Shown: one piece after another, positions 1 to 6,006 of the stretch | How the letters are laid out: every line of letters starts with the position of its first letter | Numbering within the stretch: position 1 is the first letter of the stretch | Source of the DNA: an uncultured Bacillota bacterium | GTDB lineage: Bacteria > Bacillota > JAAYKD01 | Direction of reading: 5' to 3' | DNA: 8,367 nt | Assembly: GCA_937897315.1 (NCBI GenBank) | Contig: CALCNS010000007.1 | Coordinates: forward strand, 1 to 8,367 | Translations under genes and position numbers: made by a program | Notes under the pieces: model-generated | What the model saw: only the letters and a program-made list of their open reading frames with translations | Databases searched by the model: none | Told to the model about the DNA's origin: nothing

Positions 1-2
1 TT

Positions 3-680
3 TTGGAAAAATGGGCTGGTTATACCGAGCAAATTCAAGCATAAACGTGGCAGGAAGGGAATAGAGTTTTCGTTACCTATAGCAATATTGCAGTTGAAAA
101 CCGAGAAGATGAAGCTCTATATGACGATTTCTCCCCCTACGAAGTCTACGATGGCAAATGGTCATTGCCCGATTTTATCACCATCCATTTGTCACGTTGG
201 CAACAATTTGCCGAACAAGCACAAAAAGAAGAGCATATCGCTGTCTTCGAATGCGCTTGGCTGCAAAATCATGTGAATGAGCTCCTCATGTTTCACAACA
301 AAAGCCAAGAGGCGATGCTGCACCACTTGCAACGCCTATGGGATATTGTTGCTCCGCTAAATCCGCTGGTCATCTACTTACAGCCAGAAGATGTGACCGA
401 TAGCATCGCCAAAGTGTCGGCAGCTCGTGTCAATAAACAGGGAGAACCAGTTTGGCGCGACCGCGTGATTGAGGTGGTTTGCCAAAGCCCCTATGGAAAG
501 GCACATCATCTGCAGGGTATGGTAGGTATGACCGAATACTTCCGAATGCGAAACCAAATCGAGCTGCAAATGCTACAACAACTACCCGCCGGAGCACATG
601 TCTTCACCCGCAACGGTGACGATTGGCAAACCCTCTGGCAACAAGTCAACACCCTCCTCACCAAAACATTTACCACTTAG
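3..680 (+). pseudogene. C-terminal part of a P-loop kinase-like protein, interrupted by a stop
   Basis: The plus-strand frame beginning at position 3 reads as protein on both sides of a TAA at 42-44: LEKWAGYTEQIQA, stop, then TWQEGNRVFVTYSNIAVEN and onward for about 210 codons. The fluent sequence on both sides suggests one gene broken by a nonsense change, although a sequencing error is possible. Motif-like segments are VFECAWLQNHVNELL, PLNPLVIYLQPEDV, and YGKAHHLQGMVG followed by a C-terminal helix. This pattern recalls clostridial proteins with an N-terminal Walker A loop related to small nucleotide kinases. That loop would lie upstream of the window, so the family call comes from recall of the pattern and is tentative. 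The only start codon after the stop is a TTG at 165 with no convincing ribosome binding site. The gene ends inside the left arm of an inverted repeat. Codons are C-rich, like those of the next genes. Confidence 0.5.
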
Positions 681-741
681 GGGACAGTCCCCTTTGTGGC
701 GAATATTTACCAGATAGGGGACTGTCCCCTAAGTGGTAAAT
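668..741. repeat. Perfect 26-bp inverted repeat, REP-like palindromic element
   Basis: Positions 668-693 and 716-741 are exact reverse complements over 26 bases, separated by a 22-base spacer (694-715). Each arm also contains a near-perfect palindrome, AGGGGACAGTCCCCT (left copy 679-693), so the element can fold as one long hairpin or as two small ones. The GGGGACWGTCCCC core is a motif I associate with REP-type repeats mobilised by IS200-like (Y1/RAYT) transposases in many bacteria; that link is from memory. No transposase lies in the window. The left arm overlaps the end and stop codon (678-680) of the broken gene, and the element would also work as a transcription stop or RNA-stability hairpin, although no T-run follows it. 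Confidence 0.8.
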
Positions 742-813
742 AGGAAACAAAATGGGAAGTTGCTGCGTCAAAGCTTGAGGTAACAAAAATACAACATAGA
801 AAGAAGGGAGAAC

Positions 814-2343
814 ATGGAATTAGAACGCAATAAGGCCTACGTAGAGTGGCTGCAACAGCAAGCCCACCGCTACACCGGCCAAGTCAGCATGGTGCTGCTC
901 TACGGTTCTTACGTGAACCAAACATCGACATCGGTGTCCGATGTGGACTGCTACTTGATCCCCAAAACCCCGGAAGGGCGCACAATGTCTCAAACCGCCA
1001 TTATCGAAGGCATCGGCTATGACCTGTTCCCCCTCTCTTGGGATCGCGTCAAGGGAATCTCGGAGTTCCGCTCCCCCCTCACACCCTTATTGGGCAACGT
1101 GAAGGTGCTCTACGCCGACACCGTCGAAGATCTTGAACGCTTCCAACAATTGCAGCAAGACCTACAATGCCACCTCAGCGACCCTGCCTTCATGCATCAG
1201 GTCGCTCTTGAATCCCTCTCGGAAGCCGCTTCCCTGGTCGCCCGCTTGATGCAAGCTGACACACTAGGCCAACAACGTCGCTGGGCAGGCAACGCCATCC
1301 TCGCGCTCGCCAACGCCATCGCCTACGAAAATCAAACCTACTACACCCGAGGCCTAAAAAAGCAACGCGAAGACCTTGCACAACTAGCCAAGCTCCCACC
1401 GCGCTTCTTGCAACGATACGACGCCATTATGCGTGCTACCGACCCGGAATCCTTAAAAAAAGATGGCTTACTGCTGCTCTGGGAAACCGCAGAGTTCTTG
1501 CAATACCTCAATGAACCCACCTTACCCCATGTACCAGCCCGCCTACGACCTTGCCCCAAACCCTTTACAGGCGACGATTTGGCTTCCTGGTATGAAGAAG
1601 GAGTCTCTGCCTTTCAAAAAATTTACCACGCAGCGCAAACCGGCAATCGCTTTCTGGCCTTTATCTCCGCTGTGTGCTTAGAAGGCACTCTCTCCGAAGA
1701 CTTGTGTCAAGAATTTGGATGGCCCGACTTCGACCTGCTGGGTGCCTATGACCCCAACGATCTCACTAAACTGTCTGTGCGAGCCAACCAAGTGCAAACC
1801 CACCTCCTGCAACTCCTGGAAGATCATCATACTCCTATAAAAAGTTTCTCCAGCATGCAGGCATTCGTCGAAGCCCAACAAATCAACTTACCCACCGACA
1901 TCGAGTTTCATGACACCTCGCACCTCTGCGACGGAGAAATTCGCCTGCACCTGGAATCTAAAGCGGCCAATAACCCCTCTAAGGGTTTTGTCCCCGCGTA
2001 CTATTTCCACATTGTCCGCGAATCCGATGGTCAAATCATCGGTCGCTGTGATTTGCGCATTGGCTACAACGCCAACATTGAAATCGGCGGGAACATCGGT
2101 TACACCGTTTTTGAGCCCTATCGCGGTCACCACATCGCTGCCAAAGCCTGCCGCCTCCTGCTCACCCTTGCCAAATCACACGGTCTTACCCGCCTACTCA
2201 TCACCTTGCGTCCCAACAACGAACCTTCCCGCCGCACCTGCTTGGCCTTAGGTGCCACCCTGCGACGCGAAATCGTTCTGCCACCCGACCACGAACTAGC
2301 CCGAACCAGCCTCACTGTCTTGCAGTTCGAGCTCACACTCTAA
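814..2343 (+). CDS. Fused nucleotidyltransferase and GNAT acetyltransferase
   Basis: This 509-residue protein appears to join two modifying enzymes. The N-terminus (about 1-125) carries a polymerase-beta-type nucleotidyltransferase signature: LLYGSY with Gly31-Ser32, then Asp43 and Asp45 in SDVDCY, and a likely third carboxylate at Asp70. Such domains transfer an NMP from an NTP, as in aminoglycoside nucleotidyltransferases. A helical region (about 125-350) follows, as in the C-terminal half of those enzymes. Residues about 365-509 resemble a GNAT domain, with GYTVFEPYRGHHIAAKA (about 429-445) as the acetyl-CoA-binding motif A and a typical NEPSRRTCLALGA segment after it. The ATG at 814 follows AAGAAGGGAG with unusually tight spacing of about 3-5 bases. 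The gene probably leads a three-gene operon. No strong promoter is visible in 742-813. The substrate is unknown; drug modification is only one possibility. Codons strongly favour C endings. Confidence 0.8.
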   Translation: MELERNKAYVEWLQQQAHRYTGQVSMVLLYGSYVNQTSTSVSDVDCYLIPKTPEGRTMSQTAIIEGIGYDLFPLSWDRVKGISEFRSPLTPLLGNVKVLYADTVEDLERFQQLQQDLQCHLSDPAFMHQVALESLSEAASLVARLMQADTLGQQRRWAGNAILALANAIAYENQTYYTRGLKKQREDLAQLAKLPPRFLQRYDAIMRATDPESLKKDGLLLLWETAEFLQYLNEPTLPHVPARLRPCPKPFTGDDLASWYEEGVSAFQKIYHAAQTGNRFLAFISAVCLEGTLSEDLCQEFGWPDFDLLGAYDPNDLTKLSVRANQVQTHLLQLLEDHHTPIKSFSSMQAFVEAQQINLPTDIEFHDTSHLCDGEIRLHLESKAANNPSKGFVPAYYFHIVRESDGQIIGRCDLRIGYNANIEIGGNIGYTVFEPYRGHHIAAKACRLLLTLAKSHGLTRLLITLRPNNEPSRRTCLALGATLRREIVLPPDHELARTSLTVLQFELTL

Positions 2344-2376
2344 ACACACAAAACAACATAACGGAGGATGATACTC

Positions 2377-2586
2377 ATGGAACACTTAAAATGGTTTCAG
2401 CGAAATGTAGATCGTCCTGTCGCCGTAGGTCGTAATTTGGCCTTACCCATCTGCCTGATCCTCTCTTTTTTGATCAGCCTGTTAATTTCATCCAACACCG
2501 GCGGATTTCATCTGATTCGGTTCACGATAAACTGGGTTCTCATACTGGCGATGACCATCTACTTAGCTCTACCCGCCTTTGAATAG
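2377..2586 (+). CDS. Small two-helix membrane protein, unknown function
   Basis: This is a 69-residue protein with two hydrophobic segments, about residues 21-39 (LALPICLILSFLISLLISS) and 48-67 (FTINWVLILAMTIYLALPAF), separated by a short loop containing TGG. The N-terminus is amphipathic and basic (WFQRNVDRPVAVGRN). The start is set at 2377 because GGAGG at 2363-2367 is 9 bases upstream; the in-frame ATG at 2368 abuts that site and is unlikely to be used. It lies 33 bases after the fusion gene and 21 bases before the methyltransferase gene, with no terminator on either side, so co-transcription is likely. I do not recognise a family. A hydrophobic partner of the neighbouring enzymes or an independent small inner-membrane protein would both fit. 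Confidence 0.65.
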   Translation: MEHLKWFQRNVDRPVAVGRNLALPICLILSFLISLLISSNTGGFHLIRFTINWVLILAMTIYLALPAFE

Positions 2587-2607
2587 GCATATAAAGGAGC
2601 GATTAAT

Positions 2608-3411
2608 ATGGAAGATAACATCCAAGTCGTCCGCAAATTCTACAACGAAAACGTCAGCAAAGAGTGGGAGCGCCTAGAGCGCCATCCCTTTGAATTTGCC
2701 ATCACCGTCGCCAAAATGGATTGTTACATTCAACCCGGCGACACCATTCTCGATATCGGTGGCGGTCCCGGTCGCTACTCCCTCTACTACGCCAAAAAAG
2801 GCTGTGATGTCACTCTCTTCGACTTATCGGAAGAGAATGTTCGCTTTGGCCTACACCAAGCCGAGCAGCAACAAGTACCCTTAAAAGGGATAGCCGGCGA
2901 CGCCCGCTTTGCCGACACGCTGGTGCAAGAACAAGTCGACCATGTCTTTCTCATGGGACCGTTATACCACCTCTCGGACCCTGCCGATCGCAGGCAAGCC
3001 ATTCAAGCCGCCCTTCACTGCTTAAAACCCGGTGGCAAACTCTATGTTTCTTTTATTATGCTACTTTCCGGCATCCATTATGCCCTTACCTACATGCCCG
3101 AATGCATCCTCGACCCGGTGGAAACAAACTACTTACAAAGTGTTCGAGAGAACAAAACCTTCTTTGGTCACACCTTCACCTTTGCCTACTTCACCCCGCA
3201 GCACGAAATCGAGCCGCTCATGGCTGAGTTCCCACTAAAGAAGTTACACCGTTTTGCGCAAGAAGGCATCCTCACCGCCCGTGAACCGCAACTCCTGCAA
3301 CAACCTGCCGAGGTGGTTGAAGCTTGGATTCGCCTAGCAGTAGAGCTTTGCGAACGCGAAGACCTGCTGGCGCTGGCAGAACACCACATGTATATTGGGG
3401 AAAAGTGCTAA
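2608..3411 (+). CDS. Class I SAM-dependent methyltransferase
   Basis: A 267-residue cytosolic protein with the Rossmann methyltransferase layout. Motif I, LDIGGGPGRYSLYYA (48-62), forms the S-adenosylmethionine loop. Asp72 in LFDLSEENV is the expected ribose-binding acidic residue. GDARF near residue 98 fits motif III, and DHVFLMGPLYHL (about 111-122) followed by LKPGGKLYVSF fits strands 4 and 5. The N-terminal FYNENVSKEWERLERHPFEF and the ending HHMYIGEKC match a common Firmicutes family of small-molecule-type methyltransferases of about this length, so the gene looks complete. AAAGGAG at 2593-2599 is 8 bases before the ATG. It is the last gene of the unit starting at 814. The methyl acceptor cannot be deduced, and the annotation should stop at the fold. 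Confidence 0.88.
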   Translation: MEDNIQVVRKFYNENVSKEWERLERHPFEFAITVAKMDCYIQPGDTILDIGGGPGRYSLYYAKKGCDVTLFDLSEENVRFGLHQAEQQQVPLKGIAGDARFADTLVQEQVDHVFLMGPLYHLSDPADRRQAIQAALHCLKPGGKLYVSFIMLLSGIHYALTYMPECILDPVETNYLQSVRENKTFFGHTFTFAYFTPQHEIEPLMAEFPLKKLHRFAQEGILTAREPQLLQQPAEVVEAWIRLAVELCEREDLLALAEHHMYIGEKC

Positions 3412-3414
3412 TGC

Positions 3415-3444
3415 TTGACAAAAAGTGCCAATCTATGCTATACT
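3415..3444 (+). promoter_or_regulatory. Sigma-A-type promoter for the YitT-family gene
   Basis: TTGACA at 3415-3420 and TATACT at 3439-3444 are separated by 18 bases, close to consensus for the vegetative sigma factor. The -35 box begins only 3 bases after the methyltransferase stop codon. Transcription would start near 3451, just before the leader hairpin. The promoter argues against the longer in-frame start at 3415 for the downstream gene. Confidence 0.75.
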
Positions 3445-3453
3445 ATTTACAAC

Positions 3454-3505
3454 AAAAGAGCGATTTTGCGAATGATACAGTATGTTTGCAAGACGCTCTT
3501 TTTTT
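3454..3505 (+). terminator. Terminator-like hairpin in the leader of the YitT-family gene
   Basis: AAAAGAGCG (3454-3462) pairs perfectly with CGCTCTTTT (3494-3502), and the T-run continues to 3505. The 31-base loop can pair further: TTGC 3466-3469 with GCAA 3488-3491, and ATAC with GTAT around 3475-3483. It lies between the promoter and the start codon at 3523. It could therefore terminate read-through from the methyltransferase operon, attenuate the YitT gene, or cap the 5' end of the mRNA. The sequence alone does not decide between these. Confidence 0.6.
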
Positions 3506-3522
3506 ATGAAACAGGTGATAAC

Positions 3523-4392
3523 ATGAAACACAAAATTCGCAAAGTCGCCACCGATATAGGCATTGAAATCGTCGCCAGCCTACTCATTGCTGTGGGCTTA
3601 TATAACTTCGCCGTTACGGCTAAATTTCCCATGACCGGTATCTCGGGTGTGGCCATCATTTTATTCCGCCTAACCGGCTTACCCATTGGCACCACCACCA
3701 TCTTGCTCAACGTCCCCATCATCTTGCTCACCTTCCGCCGCCTGGGCAAGGGCTTTTTCCTACGCTCCTTACGTTGCATGCTCATCTCTTCACTGTTCAT
3801 TGATTACTTAGCACCCTTATTTCCAGTCTACGAAGGAGATCGGCTCTTAGCAGCCATTGCTACCGGGGTGTTGGCCGGTTTTGGCTATGCCATGGTGTAT
3901 TTGCGACACTCTTCCACCGGAGGCACCGACTTCCTGACCATGTTTGTCAAGGCCAAACGACCCCACCTACCCTTAGGCAAAATTATCCTCTTCTTTGATG
4001 CCACCGTGGTTTTTTTGGGTGGTCTCATTTTCCGCGACATCGATGGCATTATCTATGGCATGATGATCTCCTATCTCTTCTCGCAAGTGGTCGACCAACT
4101 TATGTACGGCATTAATGCCGGAAAAATGGCGCTCATCGTCACCGACCATGGCCAAGCAGTATGCGATATCATCGACACGGTGTCCAGCCGGGGCTCCACG
4201 ATTTTGCACGGCACCGGTGGCTACAGCGAAGCCGACAAGCAAGTGGTGATGGTGGCTTGCAACAACAAAGAAATGTTTGTCATTGAAAAAGCGGTCAAGC
4301 AAGTGGACCCCAAGGCTTTTACGATTATTTTAGAATCCAACGAAGTCATTGGCGAGGGCTTTAACCCCTTGCGCTTGGCCTCGGGGAACTAA
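3523..4392 (+). CDS. YitT-family multipass membrane protein
   Basis: This 289-residue protein matches the YitT layout: an N-terminal hydrophobic domain of about five helices (residues about 10-195), then a cytosolic DUF2179 domain (about 197-280). Landmarks are MTGISGVAIIL early in the membrane domain, the conserved STGGTD (131-136), and SRGSTILHGTGGYSEADKQVVMVACNNKE in the C-terminal domain. Family members are about 280-290 residues and are integral membrane proteins of poorly known function, sometimes linked to transport. The ATG at 3523 is chosen because it is preceded by AGGTGAT at a suitable distance and restores the normal family length. A start at 3415 would add 36 residues that overlap the promoter and leader hairpin. 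The gene has its own promoter and a strong terminator, so it forms a single-gene unit. Codons are C-ending, like the upstream operon. Confidence 0.88.
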   Translation: MKHKIRKVATDIGIEIVASLLIAVGLYNFAVTAKFPMTGISGVAIILFRLTGLPIGTTTILLNVPIILLTFRRLGKGFFLRSLRCMLISSLFIDYLAPLFPVYEGDRLLAAIATGVLAGFGYAMVYLRHSSTGGTDFLTMFVKAKRPHLPLGKIILFFDATVVFLGGLIFRDIDGIIYGMMISYLFSQVVDQLMYGINAGKMALIVTDHGQAVCDIIDTVSSRGSTILHGTGGYSEADKQVVMVACNNKEMFVIEKAVKQVDPKAFTIILESNEVIGEGFNPLRLASGN

Positions 4393-4427
4393 TGCCCCTA
4401 TAAGAACTTTGTGGCAAAACCATTTGC

Positions 4428-4476
4428 AAACCAGATATTTTTCGTGCTCACCGGCCGAAAAGTATCTGGTTTTTTT
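4428..4476 (+). terminator. Rho-independent terminator after the YitT-family gene
   Basis: A 17-base-pair stem is formed by 4428-4444 and 4456-4472, with one G-U pair, an 11-base loop and a T-run at 4470-4476. It lies 36 bases after the YitT stop codon and just before the ars promoter, so it separates the two units. Confidence 0.88.
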
Positions 4477-4497
4477 GTGATGTGACAGAAGACGACC

Positions 4498-4526
4498 TTG
4501 ACAGGGTTAGCGAAGAGGATTATAAT
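4498..4526 (+). promoter_or_regulatory. Consensus sigma-A promoter of the ars operon
   Basis: TTGACA (4498-4503) and TATAAT (4521-4526) are both exact consensus hexamers with the optimal 17-base spacer. Such a strong promoter usually needs a tight repressor, which fits the operator that begins at its last base and the ArsR gene that follows. Confidence 0.92.
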
Positions 4527-4559
4527 ATACTCATATGGCGATATGTGAATATGAGTATA
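4526..4559. promoter_or_regulatory. ArsR-type operator (inverted repeat)
   Basis: TATACTCATAT (4526-4536) and ATATGAGTATA (4549-4559) are perfect 11-base inverted repeats with a 12-base spacer. The spacer holds a third, imperfect half-site, ATATGTG (4541-4547), so CATAT-GGCG-ATATG (4532-4545) forms a shorter nested palindrome. AT-rich inverted repeats that cover the -10 box and transcription start are the usual targets of ArsR/SmtB dimers. Binding here would block polymerase. The assignment to the adjacent repressor is inferred from position. Confidence 0.82.
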
Positions 4560-4581
4560 CAAACGGAAAGGGGCGTCTGGC

Positions 4582-4941
4582 ATGGACCAAATTCTCAATA
4601 CATTTAAAATTCTCTCCGACGAAACCCGCTTGCGGATGTTGGTGCTGTTATTGAAAGATGAACTCTGTGTTTGTGAGCTGGGCGGTATTTTAGATGTGCC
4701 ACAGCCAAGGGTTTCACGTAACCTGGCGAAGCTGAAAGATTTGAACATCGTCAGCGATCAACGTAAAGACCGCTTTATTTTTTACTCATACGTTTGCCGC
4801 GAACCGCTGCTTACCGAAATTTTGCAGAGCATTCATGCCCACTTGCAGGATTATCCCCTATTGGCAGCGGATGTTGCGAAATTAGCCGATAAAGAGCGCT
4901 TTTTACCACAAAATTGCATGACCTGCACCACAAAGGAGTAA
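4582..4941 (+). CDS. arsR: ArsR/SmtB-family metalloid-responsive repressor
   Basis: A 119-residue winged-helix protein. Residues 7-24 (FKILSDETRLRMLVLLLK) are the classic ArsR opening. DELCVCELGGIL carries Cys29 and Cys31 in the CVC arrangement that binds As(III) or Sb(III) in the E. coli-type ArsR. The recognition helix and wing follow (VPQPRVSRNLAKLKDLNIVSDQRKDRFIFYSY). A second cysteine pair, Cys112 and Cys115 (NCMTC), ends the protein and could add metal or thiol contacts. It most likely represses its own operon by binding the operator at 4526-4559 and lets go when metalloid binds. The ATG at 4582 follows AAAGGGG at about 8 bases. The permease gene starts 6 bases after its stop, with the permease ribosome site inside the last codons, so translation is probably coupled. 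Confidence 0.92.
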   Translation: MDQILNTFKILSDETRLRMLVLLLKDELCVCELGGILDVPQPRVSRNLAKLKDLNIVSDQRKDRFIFYSYVCREPLLTEILQSIHAHLQDYPLLAADVAKLADKERFLPQNCMTCTTKE

Positions 4942-4947
4942 GAAAAA

Positions 4948-5952
4948 ATGTTTATATTTGAATGGCTCAATAATCAGTTGCTGAAAATGGAATGGCTGTT
5001 TGTCTTAGTTCAAAAACTGGTGGAGGGCGTGTTCGGCTTATCCATCCAAGACCGACTTGGTGGTAGTATTCATTTCTTTATTTATGATGTAATCAAGATT
5101 TTCATCTTACTTTCGGTTTTAATTTTCAGTGTCTCTTATATTCAAAGTTTCTTCCCGCCAGAGCGCACACGTAAAATTTTAGGGCGATTCAACGGAATCT
5201 CTGCCAATATTTTGGGTGCACTACTGGGCACGATTACCCCTTTTTGCTCATGCTCCAGCATTCCACTTTTTATTGGTTTTACCAACGCCGGTTTGCCCAT
5301 TGGTGTCACGTTTTCGTTCCTGATTTCCTCTCCCTTGGTGGATTTGGCTTCTGTGCTCCTGTTAGCCAGCATTTTTAACTGGCGCATTGCCATTGCTTAT
5401 GTGGTGGTCGGTTTGGTTTTGGCCGTCATTGGCGGAACCGTGATTAGCAAACTGAAAATGGAAGAATATGTGGAACCCTTTGTCTTCAGTAATAAGATGA
5501 TGGAAATGGAACAAGAAGAACTCACCTTGAAAGACCGTATACAGTTTGGTAAAGATCAGGTCATGGATATTATTCATAAAGTGTGGCTCTATGTGCTCAT
5601 TGGGGTGGGCATTGGCGCGGCGATACACAATTACATACCCGAATCCATCATCTCTGCCGTGCTCGGTCAAGATAAATGGTATTCTGTGGTCCTGGCAACT
5701 TTTGTGGGTGTGCCCATGTATGCCGATATTTTTGGCACCTTGCCTATTGCAGAGGCTTTAGTTGTCAAAGGAGTGGGCTTAGGAACAGCACTTTCCTTTA
5801 TGATGGCTGTCACAGCACTCTCCATGCCTTCCTTAATTTTGTTGAAAAAAGTAGTGAAAACACGATTATTGGTTACCTTTACCGGAATCGTTACCGTTGG
5901 TATCTTAATCATTGGCTACACATTCAACGCGTTTGTGCATTTATTTCTTTAG
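4948..5952 (+). CDS. arsP: ArsP-type permease (organoarsenical efflux family)
   Basis: A 334-residue integral membrane protein of the DUF318/ArsP permease family. The diagnostic stretch is GTITPFCSCSSIPLF with Cys100 and Cys102, followed by TNAGLPIGVTFSFLISSPLVDLASVLLL. Hydrophobic spans are visible near residues 44-66, 84-110, 118-142, 146-166, 212-233, 240-265, 275-297 and 303-330, with a charged cytosolic loop at about 168-210, giving roughly eight helices. Characterised ArsP proteins export trivalent organoarsenicals such as methylarsenite through conserved cysteines; the exact substrate here is inferred. AAAGGAG (4932-4938) lies 9 bases before the ATG. The position after arsR and before a CxxC thiol protein is a recurrent anaerobe arrangement. 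Related permeases for other metals exist, so arsenic specificity rests partly on the repressor's CVC motif. Confidence 0.85.
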   Translation: MFIFEWLNNQLLKMEWLFVLVQKLVEGVFGLSIQDRLGGSIHFFIYDVIKIFILLSVLIFSVSYIQSFFPPERTRKILGRFNGISANILGALLGTITPFCSCSSIPLFIGFTNAGLPIGVTFSFLISSPLVDLASVLLLASIFNWRIAIAYVVVGLVLAVIGGTVISKLKMEEYVEPFVFSNKMMEMEQEELTLKDRIQFGKDQVMDIIHKVWLYVLIGVGIGAAIHNYIPESIISAVLGQDKWYSVVLATFVGVPMYADIFGTLPIAEALVVKGVGLGTALSFMMAVTALSMPSLILLKKVVKTRLLVTFTGIVTVGILIIGYTFNAFVHLFL

Positions 5953-5954
5953 GT

Positions 5955-5977
5955 TTACAGCAACTTCAGTTGCGTAA
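5955..5977 (+). other. Small intercistronic hairpin in the ars operon
   Basis: GCAACT (5960-5965) and AGTTGC (5968-5973) are exact inverted repeats, extended imperfectly by TTA/TAA. There is no T-run, so it is unlikely to terminate. It could affect mRNA stability or relative expression of the thioredoxin-like gene. It may also be chance. Confidence 0.3.
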
Positions 5978-6006
5978 CACATAGATATGTAAGGAGGAGT
6001 ATTCAA

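Noticed and set aside
1190..1399. Minus-strand open frames inside the fusion gene
   Set aside because: Compositional shadows of a C-rich coding strand, with Arg/Trp/Cys-heavy low-quality translation.
3415..3522. 36-residue N-terminal extension of the YitT-family protein from a TTG at 3415
   Set aside because: The stretch coincides with a TTGACA-18-TATACT promoter and a terminator-like hairpin, and the ATG at 3523 has a ribosome site and gives the normal family length.
4393..4476. Possible riboswitch between the YitT gene and arsR
   Set aside because: The region is explained by one long terminator stem placed upstream of the ars promoter, so it would not be in the ars transcript.
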